Of a stretch of 64,000 nucleotides of DNA, positions 33,378 to 47,373 are shown piece after piece. Both the position numbers and the translations under genes were made by a program. The first letter of the stretch is position 1. Each line of letters opens with the position of its first letter. The DNA comes from Lineus longissimus (Eukaryota > Nemertea > Pilidiophora > Heteronemertea > Lineidae): contig NC_088309.1 of NCBI RefSeq assembly GCF_910592395.1, forward strand, positions 5,706,501 through 5,770,500, given 5' to 3'. The notes under the pieces were generated by a model. It had not been told where the DNA came from. It saw nothing but the letters and a program-made list of their open reading frames with translations, and searched no databases.

Positions 33378-35613
33378 TTCCTAAAATTAAAGGCACGAAA
33401 AATGAACAATTTTGGAATCAAGTAATTGGCACGAAAGCCTTTTAGATGAAATTTTATTTTTGACGACTCCCAAGCCTTAGTCGAAAACGTCATTCGAACG
33501 TTTCAATAAGCCAGGCACCTGATCAGCGGCATGGGAATAGAATTTCAAATATGGCGTATTCTCTACACAGGATACGTTGAAACTGACGGACAAAATCAAA
33601 GCCTCTGCTACGGAGACCGAGTGGATACGTTTTATGAGCTCGATGTCAAACATTTTATAAAAGCGGCTTCTTTGAGTTCTCATTGGTTATATATACATGT
33701 ACTTATTTTCAAAGCCATTATTGATCCACGTCCAAGGGGATTCACCGGCATGACTCTCGCCGTGTTGTCTCGGTTTGTCCAATCTTCACCATTGCTTTGC
33801 CATTTATCATTATCTCAAGCTCTCGTGGCACATGGTCATGAAGCCCACCGCGTTACCCCTAACTCATTTCCGCATTGCGCCAAACTCCTCGAAACTTTGC
33901 ATCAAACTGCTTCTTGACAACAAAGTGACTACAACGATCTCATTTTTATTCATATCCCAGCAATCCCTGTGCAAATGAGTATGTTGTTACCCTTCAATGG
34001 TTTAGATCAATACAAGGACGCATGTGATTGGACCCTAATTGTCAAAACCATGCCATGAATACATTTGGGAAGAGAATCAACAGACGAATAGCTTGCAAAT
34101 ATGGTTAGGATATCGTGGTCCTTCTATCTGTCATCCCCGGACAGGATGGAGCCTGGGAGTGACTGCTCGGAATAACGTCAGACGGACAGAATCTGATATA
34201 CATGATGTTTAGACTTTAGAAATGAGAAATGTAGGTTTTTAGTTTTGAGCAATTGAAAAACCTTTTTTTAGGTTCTTTATCCCTCAAGGAATTTTGCGTA
34301 ATACATGCACAATACACTGATGAATTAGTGAGCTATCATTCCTAAATCATGATAATGTCAATCGCCAAATTTTCGCGCCTCCTAATTTTTGCGTTTTGCC
34401 AAAATTGCTCTCTAGAAAAAATAGAAGTTTCACAATTTTTAATTTGGCGGATTACGAAATGTACCGGCCTTTTCAATCAAAAAATATTTTTTCACGATTT
34501 TTATTTTCGGGAATCTGGAGTCCGAGGAAATAAATCGTCCCCGAGGATGTGGTGGTTTACATTAGATGGCGGTGCTTTATAATCTAATTCAAAGATCAGA
34601 TGTACCGTTATAAACATACTGTACTAACACCATAAGAAGAGATACATGTATAGAACCACCTTACCCCAACTATTCCAATCCCACCTCAATAACGGGCAGT
34701 CCTGTGAAGGGGCTATGCGGGATGAGCTAAGACGTACTTGTTGCCACCACACACGACATGATAGCGCACCTTCAAATGATGCACCCACATGTAACCTATT
34801 AAAAACAATGGCGGTGGATTTACGCTGACTGAATAATTAGTGCACCGCAGGCGTGCCATCTCTCGTTCCACACACCACGTTCGATATGCCAAAAATAGCA
34901 TCTTCTGTCTAATGATTTTAATTATGAATATCAAGAGCTGTATAGATCATTGATCTCTATTCATTTATTTATAAATGATTTCTAAATATAAACATGACAT
35001 TTTTGTGGTATTTGACATTGTTGCTCAGGATGATATGGAATCCGATTTCGATGTTGTTTCCATTGGCAAAACGGAACAAAATAACAATTACACGAACTCT
35101 GACTTTATCTAAATATCGGGTGGCCCAGAAAAGAAAGGTGCGGCTGTTAAAAGTTGAATATCCCAAGTTTTTCCTTCGTTATTATTCACAGTAAAGGAAA
35201 CAAAATGACCAAAATATATTACTATTTCAATTATTTCAGAAGTGCGGCAAATTTCGCCGTTAGCAAATCACCTTACCTTCTGCTGCTACTGCTGATGCTG
35301 GTTCTAATTACGATCACCTGTCCCTCGAGTCTCTCCTCTAGCGTGCTTCCGTGATCCTCTTTCCGCGCTGGTAATCCTAAAATCAAAGCAAAAGCCATTC
35401 CAATTAGGGACTTAGTTATCGAGGTTGACCATCAAACGGGCGACTACTGGTAGCTTACAACACGCAAAGTCGTATATGTAAAATCCGGTTGATCACAAGG
35501 TTTCTGAAAGAATAATTACTGCACTTGAGTAATAAAAAAAACAGCAACACTCTGCAACCAAATGAGAGAAAGGAAGGGGGTCGGATTGCATCTGCGTGAA
35601 AAGATCTACAATA

Positions 35614-35976
35614 GCATCCCACGAAGTTACTATTTATAGCTCACAAGGTCATTTGCATAAGATATTGATGACGTTTTAGTCACGTGACAGTCGGACATCG
35701 ACACTTATTTCTTCGCATTTGAGCTTATTTCAAAGTCAATTATCTTTGACCCTGCATTGTTTTTAGCATGAATGATACCATAGAGTCAGAGAGAGAAATA
35801 TTCAGAACAATTATGTAGTATTTCCAACACTCGGACATGTGCCAGATTGAATCTAACTGCCCTAGTTAGAAAGCATGAATCCATTACGAAACCGCATGTT
35901 TGTCCGACATTGCCTGTAATTCAGCGATGGGGAAATAGTGGGCAGCAGCTGCAGTGACGTCATCTTCGCGGAATGC
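35614..35976. mobile_element. 363-bp MITE, TA target, copy 1
   Basis: Terminal inverted repeats are GCATCCCACGAAG and GCATTCCGCGAAG, flanked by TA on both sides. The element is almost identical, in reverse orientation, to 48452-48814, and both copies are exactly 363 bp. It is non-coding and contains a CACGTGAC and a TGACGTCA motif. TA targets point to a Tc1/mariner-related source. Confidence 0.85.
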
Positions 35977-36000
35977 TATAACCTGGAGAAAGTCAAGTTG

Positions 36001-36109
36001 TCATGACGTCGGGTCAACAATCACAGCTGTCAGACAGTCCCTGAATGATCTCTTCATTCAGTTGCGGTCATGCAGGCGCAGTGGACACCAAATTGCAACG
36101 TCAACATCA
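36001..36109. mobile_element. Short element (about 110 bp), copy 2, inverted
   Basis: Reverse complement of 24271-24384 with few changes (shared: GGTCAACAATCACAGCTGTC, CTGAATGATCTCTTCATTCA, GGTCATGCAGGCGCAGTGGA). It is flanked by GTCAAGTTG on both sides (about 35992-36000 and 36114-36122). It sits 25 bp from the 363-bp MITE. Confidence 0.75.
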
Positions 36110-39100
36110 AACTGTCAAGTTGAAATGCATGTGACGGACTTGTGATGGGGTACGGCCGGTCCTATTCGTAAGGTCGCCAGTTGACTGGATACTGGGACTG
36201 CGATTGCATAAGGCGAATCCTTATCTCATTGCCGCCATAGCTGCTAATATAAATCGTCAATATATATCAGGTTTTAACTTCAATTGCAACTCCACCGCAT
36301 TTTAATCGCATCACAGTCGCGACGTCAAATTGAAAAAAGGCTTTATTTGTCAGAGACACCAAGCAAGAACAGACAGCACTTACTCTGTATGACGTAAGTA
36401 AGTCAGAGGAAATAGCCCGTGGGAAAACAGCATGGAAAACAACGGAGACCGTTGAATGTTCGTTTAGGGCAATTAACCTTTAGAGGAGTTATCAAGAAAT
36501 GAAGTTATTTATTCGTGTGACCCGAGGCTTCTCATGACATTTCCCTGGTACGACGTGTTAAAACTTCTAGTCTGTCAATATCATTTGGGTGGGGTATATG
36601 GAGCTGTGCGGGGGATACTTGGATATACTGCGTTGCATGCATGATAAGATTGACAAATGTCTATTTTGTCTGCTCATTCGTGCCTAAGCATCTACAGATA
36701 TGACATGACTAAGGAATTAGGTGACGCTCCATCCAGAATCCTAGATGCATATGATATTGCCTAGATGATATTTGTAATACTACAAGTAGAGCTATATAGC
36801 CAAAGTGTAATAGTCTTATAAGTAAGACATATCGCCGAACCAAAGCATGTTTAAAGAACGCCACGGGATCGTTTGATGTCGCAAAGCCAGAAAATGTCAG
36901 TGGGTAAAATTTCTTGCTCTGGCTAGATAGAGTCAATGGATACGAGAGCACGCATTGTCATCATAGATGACAGAGGTGGTGTGTTACAGAGCATGCCGCT
37001 TGGGTAGGTATATAAATACACTTGCCTAAGCATATCGTTGACGTACATACAATGTCGGGACTGACAAGTGCTGTCCTTAATAGAGGGGTGTACTGATTAG
37101 AGAGGTCAAATTCAATGGAAGCTACCAATTTGGGACCACAACTAGTGTCCTTAATAGAGAGGGTTTCCGCAATAGAGATATGTCTACAAAAGGAGGTTCC
37201 ACTGTATATCAATAGTATTGCCAGAGCATATCGTTGAGAATTGTTACAAGTTCGTGACCAAGCGAGCTGCTGGCTGTAAAATATCAGCTGTATAAGTATT
37301 GAGGAAATGTGTGGCCATTCATTGACGCTTCTTCTAAACCATATTCCCCGTGGTGACAAGCCCCGCCTGACCACCACGCCATTAATCACGCGTTATCTCT
37401 CACGGCATACGGTGCATTCTCACATTGAGTAATAGGGACAGAAACATTTTTTCCGAAAAAACGTTTTCTGATATCTGCATATCACAAAACTTAGAGACCT
37501 TGATCATGAATGTTCGCACATTTGCCTTTCATCTAATTTATTACTGCCGCATACTTGTAGTAATGACACTGAACTGGAGATACTGGTGGTGCTTAAATGT
37601 AGACCAAGACCGAGGTGGAGCCGAGGTTTTTTGCCAACAATATTGCTCATCCACCCGCGAACTTGGTTAGACAATTGTCACCTCGCCCTGCCCTGGCTTG
37701 AACTCTGCTCCCTGGCCGAGTCAGCTTCCCGGTGACCAGTCCCGGGCGCGACCCGAAAAAAGAGCAGCTACGAATCATTCCTTTCATGATTAAAGACTGA
37801 TCCATCTTTATCCACGTCCTTTCCCTCCCCAGTTACCATTCTGACGTTCAAGAACTTACTAAAAATCACCGACATTCTATTTTCTGCATTTACATAATAT
37901 CTATCTATACATTCCAACTGGCTAAATCGCGGTTGAAACGCACAAGATATTGGTTTAATCGCAGTATTATACCTCCGCTTCCACGAAAAACTATGCAATT
38001 TCCACTCTTCTGAGTCGCTCCAGGATATTGAGTTTTTCTCTCTGCGCACATCATACGGTACGCTGGGTAACAACTTTGTGTGAAAGTAGTTCTTGTGTTT
38101 AAGCAGCAAATGAAATATGATTTTCATATCTTAGAAGCGGATATTGCCTTTTTTACCAAGGCGGAGCGGGCTGTGTTGTTTCTTTTGGTAGATGATCACT
38201 TATTCTTTGTGACGTATCCTGAAGTATTGTTAATATGCACAATTACATTTTTTCTGTCTGGTATTATATCCTTACATCTCGGACATGGCCTAACATTGAC
38301 CAACTTTGTTTTGCACCCTTTGCGGAGAGGGGTCCGTTCAACTGACCAGTGAGGTAACGATGCCCCGGTGTCTCACAGAGCCGGCGTTATGACCTTATAT
38401 TGCTGGATAAACGGCTGTATATAAAAGGTATTTGGTCTTCGTCGTCCCTAATCATAGTTTGTAAGTATAAACTGACACAACTGAAAGGGTTAGTATTCTC
38501 TCGTTAATTACAAAGGCGGCTAATGGGCTATATTTCCATACGCACCCATCACAGAGAGACGGGCTTATCATTAGGTCCTTTGAAGATGTTGATTTGCTTC
38601 CTTCTAATGAGGAATAGATAGAATGCCAAACTGGCAGCGTTTCTAGTTTCTGCTGGGATTTCAAAGCTGCGAACTATTAGCAAGAGGGGGATTGAAAGGG
38701 ATGTGAGATACATTAATCACACTGTATACAGTCAAGGTTTTTACGCAAACTAATTTCACCGTTGATTAAAGGGGCACATATAAAGCAATTTCGACGAGGG
38801 GCTGGATCGACCAGATGGTATTCGGCCAAACGGCAATAAACAGAAATATAGCTGAAAGGAGTACAGGTAAGCTTACTATTTGATCAACTAAAATGAGAAA
38901 ATTATGTTTGCTCACGAACCACAGATCAATTAACAAACTTCTGAGCAAGACAGTAATGCTAATAAAGTACGTGTTATATGATTTTGTCATTCCGCCTGGC
39001 ATTGTCTATGTGTATGTATCTGTAAAACTTAATGAAGTTCTTCCATGTATCTAGTTGATCACCAACCAGGCAGCATGCCCAATTATCGGTCCAGGCGATC

Positions 39101-42100
39101 AGATGGTCATCTCTTCTCTCAACAGCTAAAACTCATCAACTGGTTACGGGGACATAATAGGCAATTTACCTTGGACTCGCAGCGCCAGATGCATCTCAAA
39201 TCCGAGCGGAATTAGTTCCGGTCACCCAATCAATGGTCTTGTACCCATATGTGACAACCCCATTGCTAGTTTGACACGGAAATGATCGCAGACGAATGCG
39301 GCGTCTGAACGTAGGGTGACCATTAAGAGAATGTCTTCGGAAGCACTTCATCACTACTTCTTAAGTAGGTGCTCTTCGTCTCGACCTAAACTGTACATGT
39401 TATATATATGTCACATTGTTTGGTAGGCTAATGGGATATACAGGTACTTCAGGTAGGTTACTCGTGGTAATATCAAGAATAAATAAAGACGTTATTAGTC
39501 TTTACGAATTCTTAATGGTATGTTTGCCTCCGTAGCAAGCGGGTGATATGTTGGCGATATCTTGACTTAAAAAAGCAAAAGGCAACATTATAAAGACAAA
39601 CAATGTATCATTCGTCAAGTTCCAACATGTACAAATCACATTGAGGTGATCGTTCTTGCAAACATTCTTGCAATGTCCATTTTGTCGGCTATAAAAATGG
39701 TGACTTCTATTTCCTGTTTCTTTGATAATGGGCTTAGCTAGATAGACCAAGGAATCGTAATTTCAATGCATCCAAATAGGGCTTATTAAAACAAAGTCGC
39801 TACCACGAGGCCGGGACAAGACCAAAGGTAACAAAACTAGACGAATACAGTACAAGTCCAATGCATGCCCAGCTTCTCCCCACTGGAACTTAGTTCGAAC
39901 CCGATCATAATGCGACTCCTATAAGCCCCATTCATATCCCTTTGCAATTCAAACACACCGTATCCTCTTCAAATGTCCTTGGCAATCACATCCAACCACG
40001 ATATTCGATCCCAACCCGATTATTTACACCTCTCTAACTCATCTAATGCAGCATCTGTCATATTCCTTCTGTCCAAACCCAGAACAGATTGTCCCAGGTT
40101 CAAAACGAAAATGCCACTACATCAAGAATGTCTTAGCCTAATAGACTGCACATTCAAGAGCTGGAAGCGCTGTCAGCGAGCCCTTGGGGTCGGCGACATT
40201 CCATCATTGTACTGTAAATATTTGCAGGGGGAAGCAGCGGAAGCGAAAGACATCTCAATAAATCGGCTCAAGCACGGACTACCGCAGATATATTTGATTT
40301 GCCCCATGGTAAAGGTTATCTTCAGTGGCTGATTTGTTTCGGCGCTTTCCTCAAAGCATTCGGCTATCCAAGGAAAGCATCTCTTACAAGGCTTTTCTCT
40401 TACATCTCTTGCTAGGGTTCTAATAAAAGAAAGTGTGGTTACACATAAACCTTGATGAGCGCTATTATCCACAGCAATGAGCTTGGGAGAGAGCAGCGTA
40501 GCTATTACAGTTGGTGTAAGAAAGGATTAGCCACGTATGAGGACAGCTGAGCCAGACCTGAACGAGACTGGTGTGAAAATGCTTACATGACATATGATGA
40601 CAGAAGAGGCTGATTGGAAAGCATACTTTACAACTGCTTGTACATGTTATTCAATGCATTCACTATTTTAACGTCGAAATAGAGATATTGTCCCAAATCC
40701 GTACTGATGGATAGGCTTAGTCAGTTTCTCTGATAACCACTCATGCCAGATAACCAATCAATTAACAAATTGTTGCCAGGAAACGATAGGTTACCATTTT
40801 GAACGCAGATACACGTACACGTAAGCTTACATAGATACTTTGACATCGTTGAACATGCTGACATTTACTCTCCAACAGTAGTAGCCTTTGCGTGTAAATT
40901 TTCCTTCCAATTTATTCAGAATACTGATAGTATAAAGCCTGGTCGGTGTGTTGATCATTAGCTTAATGAACATCTCTGACATTTATAGATAGTAGTTCTT
41001 TCTGGAAAGCAGCGTGATCACGATGATACAAGAAAAAACACACGATGTGGTATATCTTCAAGAATAGGTAATGGTATTATACAGAATGTTATTCATTATA
41101 TTCAATGAATGAACACATAAACGATACACTCTTAATCTGCTTCAGGGTTGCATCATACCATGGAGGTATAAACCTCCATGATCATACGTAGCGATAATAA
41201 AGAAAATTGCGTCATTTCACACAAATCAGCACGGTTCCGTGTAGTAATGCGATCTTTACGAGATACTGCCTATACGCACCTTGTTCTCTCAAATGATAGA
41301 CTGGTGGGCGTCTTCAATCAAGGCTGTTTTTGTCAACCGTGGTTAATTTCGCTGGAGTTTCAAAGATGTCCCTTAAAAAGATGTTCATCAGCTTTAGCGT
41401 ATTAGGATCATTTCAAATTCCCCAAAGCACGAAAAAATATTGAATTGCTAATGAGGGTGCCATGTAATATTCTACTGCTCTTTTAACGACCTTCCGCACA
41501 TTTTTTCCATTGCTTTTGAAGTTTATTGATTTCTTGAAATCCCACATTCTTATAGCTATTAGATCGTTTCGGGGGACTCGAAGGATCGATATTATATTAT
41601 GAAAAAAGTAGCGTAATTTGTAACAACATGGTTGCCCGCACTCGTTTTCTTCGCTTTGATCTATAGCCTCATTAAAATGTTCGCCTTCCAAAATGCGTAC
41701 TTGTGTTTCGCAGTGCCCGGAGACAATTTTTATTAGAAAAGGAGAAAATACCAAACACCATAAGAAAGTACCTTCCAAAAATTGCCTGTGCAGTATTAAA
41801 ACAGAACCTTGAATCTGGCACCTTTTCTACCGATGGTCAAGTTGACCAGATAGGAAATGAGAAACGTCAAAGTAAAAAGAAAAGCAAAATCCTGTTCTAG
41901 CCACGAGGTGATTTCGATCGAAAGATTGCCCATGAAAAAGCATTCACTAAGGTTGTTTTTCGTCATGTCCCCGAAATGGGATACGAATTGCTGGCAAATA
42001 TTTGATTGGTGAAAGTGCGGATTCTTTGTGGACAATCAGTTTGTACGTGGTCCCTAGTGATCGTGGTTTCCCCAGACAACCACATTATCACCACATGAAG

Positions 42101-43030
42101 GTTCTGGGTGATTTCTTCTGTGTTTGTCCGGGGTGCAAAAAGGTGCGCTTTTGTTCCGATGTCAGCGGACTGGACCCACTGTTTGAGGCAAACACAGAAA
42201 CCCCATCCAGCATAAAAAGCAGAAATGATAATCAAGCATGGCATATTCTCTCTGCCACATAGCTTTCATGTTGAATTAGTCACAGTACATCATACATTGC
42301 GATCGAGCAGTGTAATCGGGTTGAAAATGGCTGCGGCCATACATTCGTACTCTTATTTCGTGCTAAAATTACAAGAAACATCTAAAGCTTAAAATAAAAC
42401 ATTTCAACTGTTGTATGTATCACTTCACTTCTTCGTCACTGCAGACTTTTTTTATAAGTTTAAAGAAACGATCAAACAATCTGCATTCGGTATATAAGCT
42501 TTTCTACGACTTTGTAATGAAATCAATTATTTCCATGATTTACTATCAATTTCAATATAATGCGCTGATCAAATTATTTACTCTCTTAAATCTATAATAA
42601 GTTGAGCTTCAACATACGAGATCGTGATACTCAACTTCTTTATGTAAATAAAGATGGTTTTCAAACAGAACTAATTATGAATTGAGCTTCGAAATAAGAA
42701 ATGAAAAGTTAATGTATAATTTTTTTCATACAAAATGAATGTCTCATTTTTTTCATACAAGTAAATACTACGTGTAGTGTTGTTTTAAAGAGACCATGAT
42801 TGGTAGTTATTACTTTTATTGCCATGCCTGAGTCAACAGATTTTGTCATTACATATTTTCACCGGACCCCCTTCAAATCACTCGAGATCCGAGGCAAACT
42901 GAATATAACCTGAGCGACGACCCAGCCGTTATTAAACTTCATTGCTAGCAGTGATTATATATTTCAGTTAGCAGTAAAACTGCACAACCTCTAAAATTAA
43001 GTTTAGGTCGCACGTTCCTGTCCTAGCTTA

Positions 43031-45809
43031 ATGATGACGTTTCAAATTCTTCTCCTGCTCGGGGCAACGCTTGCTCTGGCGTTCGGAAAGGGTACAAATT
43101 CTGGTAAGTCCAACCCCTCTTTAGTACAGTGCATGGGCTCGGTTTTCTGAAGACTAACTGACCGCTCTAGAATATAAACGTTAGCATTACAAATTCTGAT
43201 ATAATGTTCATAAGTATATCTGTCACGCATGGCAATACGCTTCATTTTGTTCGTGCTATCGGTAGTTTTGAGCAGGTTTTTTTACAACAAGTAATTTCAC
43301 AGTCGGTGCGATAGGAACTACAATGTACGCATATGTCAAAATGCTAAAAATATCAGTATAAAGTAGTTGATTTCACTAACTAGATTTAAGAGAACAGGCC
43401 AATTCATAAACACTAGACGGAATTTGTCACCTCGGTGATGCTGTAAAACGGGGACAATCGCGTCGCTAAAATGTTCGCAAGAAACCCCATCTCGCCTTTT
43501 CACATACATGTACATGTACACGTCGATTAATTTTAATGGATGGATTACAATACTCGCAGTTTTTAGGGGCAAATTTATACTTTCATTAAAGCTGCAGAAA
43601 CACTTTGTTCCTAACAAGCGGGTACGATGCTGGTTGGCGAACTGGTTCTTTTCATAGAAGAAACGAGCGACTGGAGGAGTCTGAGGACCTCTCAGAGGGT
43701 TTCGACACGTGGCGCTTTACAGAAAATCTTCCCGCTTCCACTCGCCCGCCCAAAGCTGGCTGTGGCATCTTTGGTGTGCCGTTTTGAATTAATACATATC
43801 GCATCTCCGAATTTCGTCAGGACGTGTACACGATGTCATCATCATACTGCATTGGATGCTTTGTTATATTGTCATTGCAGGCTGCGCGCCCCTGGACATC
43901 GCCTTCTTGATTGATGAGAGTGCGAGCATTCCCGATAAAGACTTTAAGGAGGTGCTGCGTTTCTCCGACGCCCTTGTTAGTCAACTGGCGAAGGACGCGG
44001 ACGTCAAGGTCGGAATCATTGATTTCTCCACTGAAGCAGGTGCGTACAAACCTAAGAAATATGTGTGCTCGAGAGTCTAGGCAGGTCTCTTTCCAGCATG
44101 TCCACCCAGATGTCATGGGTAGGTCAGAAATGCTCAGATTGTAGCGCTGGTTGAGCAGGTGGCTCATCTCTGTGAAGTCGGACTGAAAGACTTCAGGACA
44201 GGCCGGTGTAATGTTTTTGAGTGTTTCTGTTTTTCAGTGTTTCCCCTCATGGGAACGCTCAAAAATAGATTGACAAGTTTTTCTGTGTATCCCCCCTATT
44301 GAAAAGTCGTGGTCTCTCTAGCTGCCTATTGTTTGGAAACACTGACACATGGGGAACAACCACAGATGTTACACCGGGGCTAAAGTATATAGTGTAAAGT
44401 CGGATGATAACCTAATATTGTTGTGATGTAAAACTTAATCTGGCCCACATTGCTCATTCGTCTAGTTTTCCTTTAAATTGGGGAAGTGCGCTTTTTCAGA
44501 CGGTTTTAAAAACGATCGATCATAAATCGATGATTGACAGAATGGTACCATGAAAAAAGTTGCACTTATCGAAAGCATTCAAGCAAATGATGAGTAGGTT
44601 TTGACGACTAATCCTCGCTTATGACAAACTAAGAACGAATACGATCAATTCGTTGTTGTTAAGGAGTAACATTTATTGATCTGTGTATGGTGTCTGAAGT
44701 GTAAGCCATCCCGCATTGCTGAAGGCCATATTTTTTACTTCTGATTTGTAGGGCATCAGCACCCTAACCAACGGACCGTTTACTGTGACATGATGCATGA
44801 CTTTCGGTAACCATACTGACCGTCGGTTTTTTCACAGTGCTATCCTTCAAAAATACATCCGTGTGTGTGAATCGCGGGCGATAAAGGAAAATAAAAAAGG
44901 CGAATTTCACCCCTATTCAATCAGTGCAGGTGAAATTTACTCCAGTTTCAGATATCGTCAGTAACCATTGCAGTTCATTTTGTCCTTTACTTCAGTACCC
45001 ACTCTATGGTTGAATGACCCGGCGAACAACGAAGGTGCATCAGCAGTCGGGAAGAAGTTTCTCGGTGTCGTCCGATCCGCCGAAAACTTCAACACGAACA
45101 CGCATCTCGCCTTCTTCATCGCCCGGACACAGATGCTGAACACTTCCTTCGGTGTGGGCACCCGGTGTGTAGCCACCAGGGTAGTGATCCTCATCACTGA
45201 CGGTCTCCCTTCATGGCCCACGGACGCCTACATGGAAGCCACAGCAACACTGGCCCAGGACATCGCGGTGTTCGTCATCGGGACAGGGCCCGATGACAAC
45301 TTTGGATCAGGAATGGGAAGTAGGTACCTCCTTGCCGCTTATTTCACCGGCGGGGATGTGTCCAATGTATTCCGGGCGACGAACTATGCTGAGCTGCAAA
45401 GCATGGTTGCAAGCATTAAAGGCTCATTATGCCAAGGTAAGTTTAAAGAGCTGCTGCGACAAATTCATTTTTTCCCCAAAAGTCCACCTTTAAATAAACC
45501 TCGACTTGTGTTTGTGAATAGGTGCAAGGCCAACCGACAGCGACGACGGTGGTATTAAAGGCGAACATCGACTGAGGGGAAACCGTCACCGAGTACTGGC
45601 CATTACTTTTCCATTTGTCAAACGGTGCGAAATCGTTGCGACTTCTTAATTTTTTTCTCAAAATGCAATCCATCATTGTCCTTGCAGTTTCGAATGTCAG
45701 GACAAAAGCATCGCAGATTTCCAAACTGGACACCAAGGCATATAAAGAGAACCCAGCCAATGCCGCAAATGATCCCAAAAGTCGAAATAGGCCGGGACAA
45801 TGCAAGTAG
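43031..45809 (+). CDS. Secreted von Willebrand factor A-domain protein, 4 exons, 264 aa
   Basis: Exons are 43031-43103, 43881-44039, 44996-45436 and 45688-45809 (TAG 45807-45809). Every intron is phase 1 with AG/GT borders, and the sum is 795 nt. Exon 1 is a signal peptide (MTFQILLLLGATLALAFG). Exons 2-3 form one VWA domain: CAPLDIAFLIDESASI holds the MIDAS D-x-S-x-S at residues 36-40, a MIDAS threonine is likely in NTNTHL (111-113), and VVILITDG (140-147) holds the MIDAS aspartate. The domain closes with IAVFVIGTGPD. Exon 4 is a 40-residue basic/polar tail with one Cys. Symmetrical phase-1 borders are usual for extracellular modules. The likely role is extracellular, metal-dependent protein binding, as in matrilin- or collagen-VI-type VWA proteins; the specific partner is unknown. 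Intron 2 hosts a MITE (44203-44377). A start at the next ATG (43034) is equally possible. Confidence 0.88.
44203..44377. mobile_element. MITE-like element with CCGGTGTAA ends, copy 2, in VWA gene intron
   Basis: Reverse-orientation copy of 32662-32840, about 175 bp, with the same CCGGTGTAA/TTACACCGG ends. It lies in intron 2 of the VWA gene, clear of the splice sites. Confidence 0.7.
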
Positions 45810-45899
45810 TGTTTCTGGATACGAAAAGGATCTGTCCTTATAACTACTATCAAAGTAGGTAACTGTCACTGTTACAACGTAAAACACTGTAGTTGAAGA

Positions 45900-45905
45900 A
45901 ATAAA
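45900..45905 (+). terminator. AATAAA poly(A) signal of the VWA gene
   Basis: A canonical AATAAA lies 91 nt after the VWA stop codon, in a suitable position for 3' end formation. Confidence 0.6.
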
Positions 45906-47373
45906 AAAATCATGTAAGGAGGAATACTGTTCTTTGGCTTATCACTTGGCGATGATAGTGGACATTCAGGTGTCTCAAGGCAGAGGCTGTTTTTGAGGTG
46001 TAGATATGCTCGATTGGTTGTCTCCAATACCGATACGCGCAGTCACCGGGGAACTCGGTCTTATCTGTAGTAACGAGTAACTGGTACCCTAACTTTCCTG
46101 CAGCACATTATTGGTGTCACAAACTGATTTGTCGTGGTTACAATGTCCATCACTGACTTGTCCAAGATGGCTGCAGCACCATTGAACAAACATAATTAAT
46201 AGGTATAGAACCTAAAGTTTAGGTATTTCAAACCAGCCCATCTTTAGTGGTGAATCGACAGATCTTTATTCTGTTTTCATTACGCTTACTATTCATTCAC
46301 TGTTTATCATTGCCAGACATATATTACAGTATTCTTAAGAGCCTACGTGTTTCTTGGTCATGTTGGTCGCCCAAAGGAACTTCGAAGCAGGCTAACACAA
46401 TCTGCTCATTAGCCCTCTTCCACATGAAAGACCGGTCCTTATTGAATTAGCGTTCGCATTAAAAACCTACCACACATAGAACGCTAATATCATTTGGTGA
46501 TGAAATTAAAGAGGATTTCCAGGTCTGTCAATAAACGCCAGTAAGGACAGAGTTCAGTGGGTGACTGAAAGACTGAAAGTGCTTTTAGTGCGATTTTTCC
46601 ATCTTGAACGTGCATAATGATCTCACCATTTTTAACGTGTGTGATCCTACCAGTACATTGCGCCTCAGATAGTGAACATGAAACGACGCATACTTTGCCA
46701 CATCAGCTCATACATCTTCGCACATGATTCAAAGACAAAATCCTGACTCATCCATTTCGTTGTATTCGGCACAATAACTTACGACCATAAGATGAATTGA
46801 TACAAACGATGCAAAATACTGATTGAAATGATCTAGTTTTCAATATGCCAAATGTATTTGAAAATGGGTGGGTTTTTCAGATCAATGCCAGTTATGAAAA
46901 ATGAATTAATATCGATAAGTGCGCCGCCCTGAACAGACCGTATCGAATTCCTTGAGGATATATTGGTTATTTCATGCTCAGCCAATCGTGGTCCCAGAAC
47001 TACTCAATAAATAACCATGTAGCCATGTAAAGCATGGAGGGTTTCGATATCAATAGCATTGAAATATTGGCTGGAGGCACGCTTCACTGGAAGGATAACA
47101 AGTCATATTTCATTCCGTGTTATGAACACTAACACTATATTCCCTTGATAGCTTCATGTATCAAGCTTTAATATATCGGATGGGCTTTGAAAACCTTTCG
47201 AACAATAATGAGCGAATGGAATTTATAATCCATTTCATAATTTTCTACAATGATGTCTGGTAATGATATTAACTAGGTGACAGCCTCAGCAAAGCCTCTG
47301 TAAGTCTGCCCGTCACCATGCTGATACAATCTACGAGAAAAGGGAAGGCCTGTGCCGTTTCGAAATGAATTAA
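45906..47373. other. No recognised gene
   Basis: About 1.5 kb downstream of the VWA gene with no supportable exon, repeat or RNA gene. Confidence 0.5.

Larger units (their letters stand above)
33378..43030. other. No recognised gene; interspersed small elements
   Basis: Nearly 10 kb without supportable exons apart from the small elements listed separately (35614-35976, 36001-36109). Weak tRNA-like stretches on the minus strand near 37330-37385 and 37675-37760 may be SINE heads. One minus-strand frame at 41778 begins with a signal-peptide-like run (GTFLWCLVFSPFLIKIVSG) but has no family match. Confidence 0.45.

Noticed and set aside
39973-40332. 119-aa frame on the plus strand
   Set aside because: Composition is non-specific, no motif is seen, and an overlapping minus frame is equally open.
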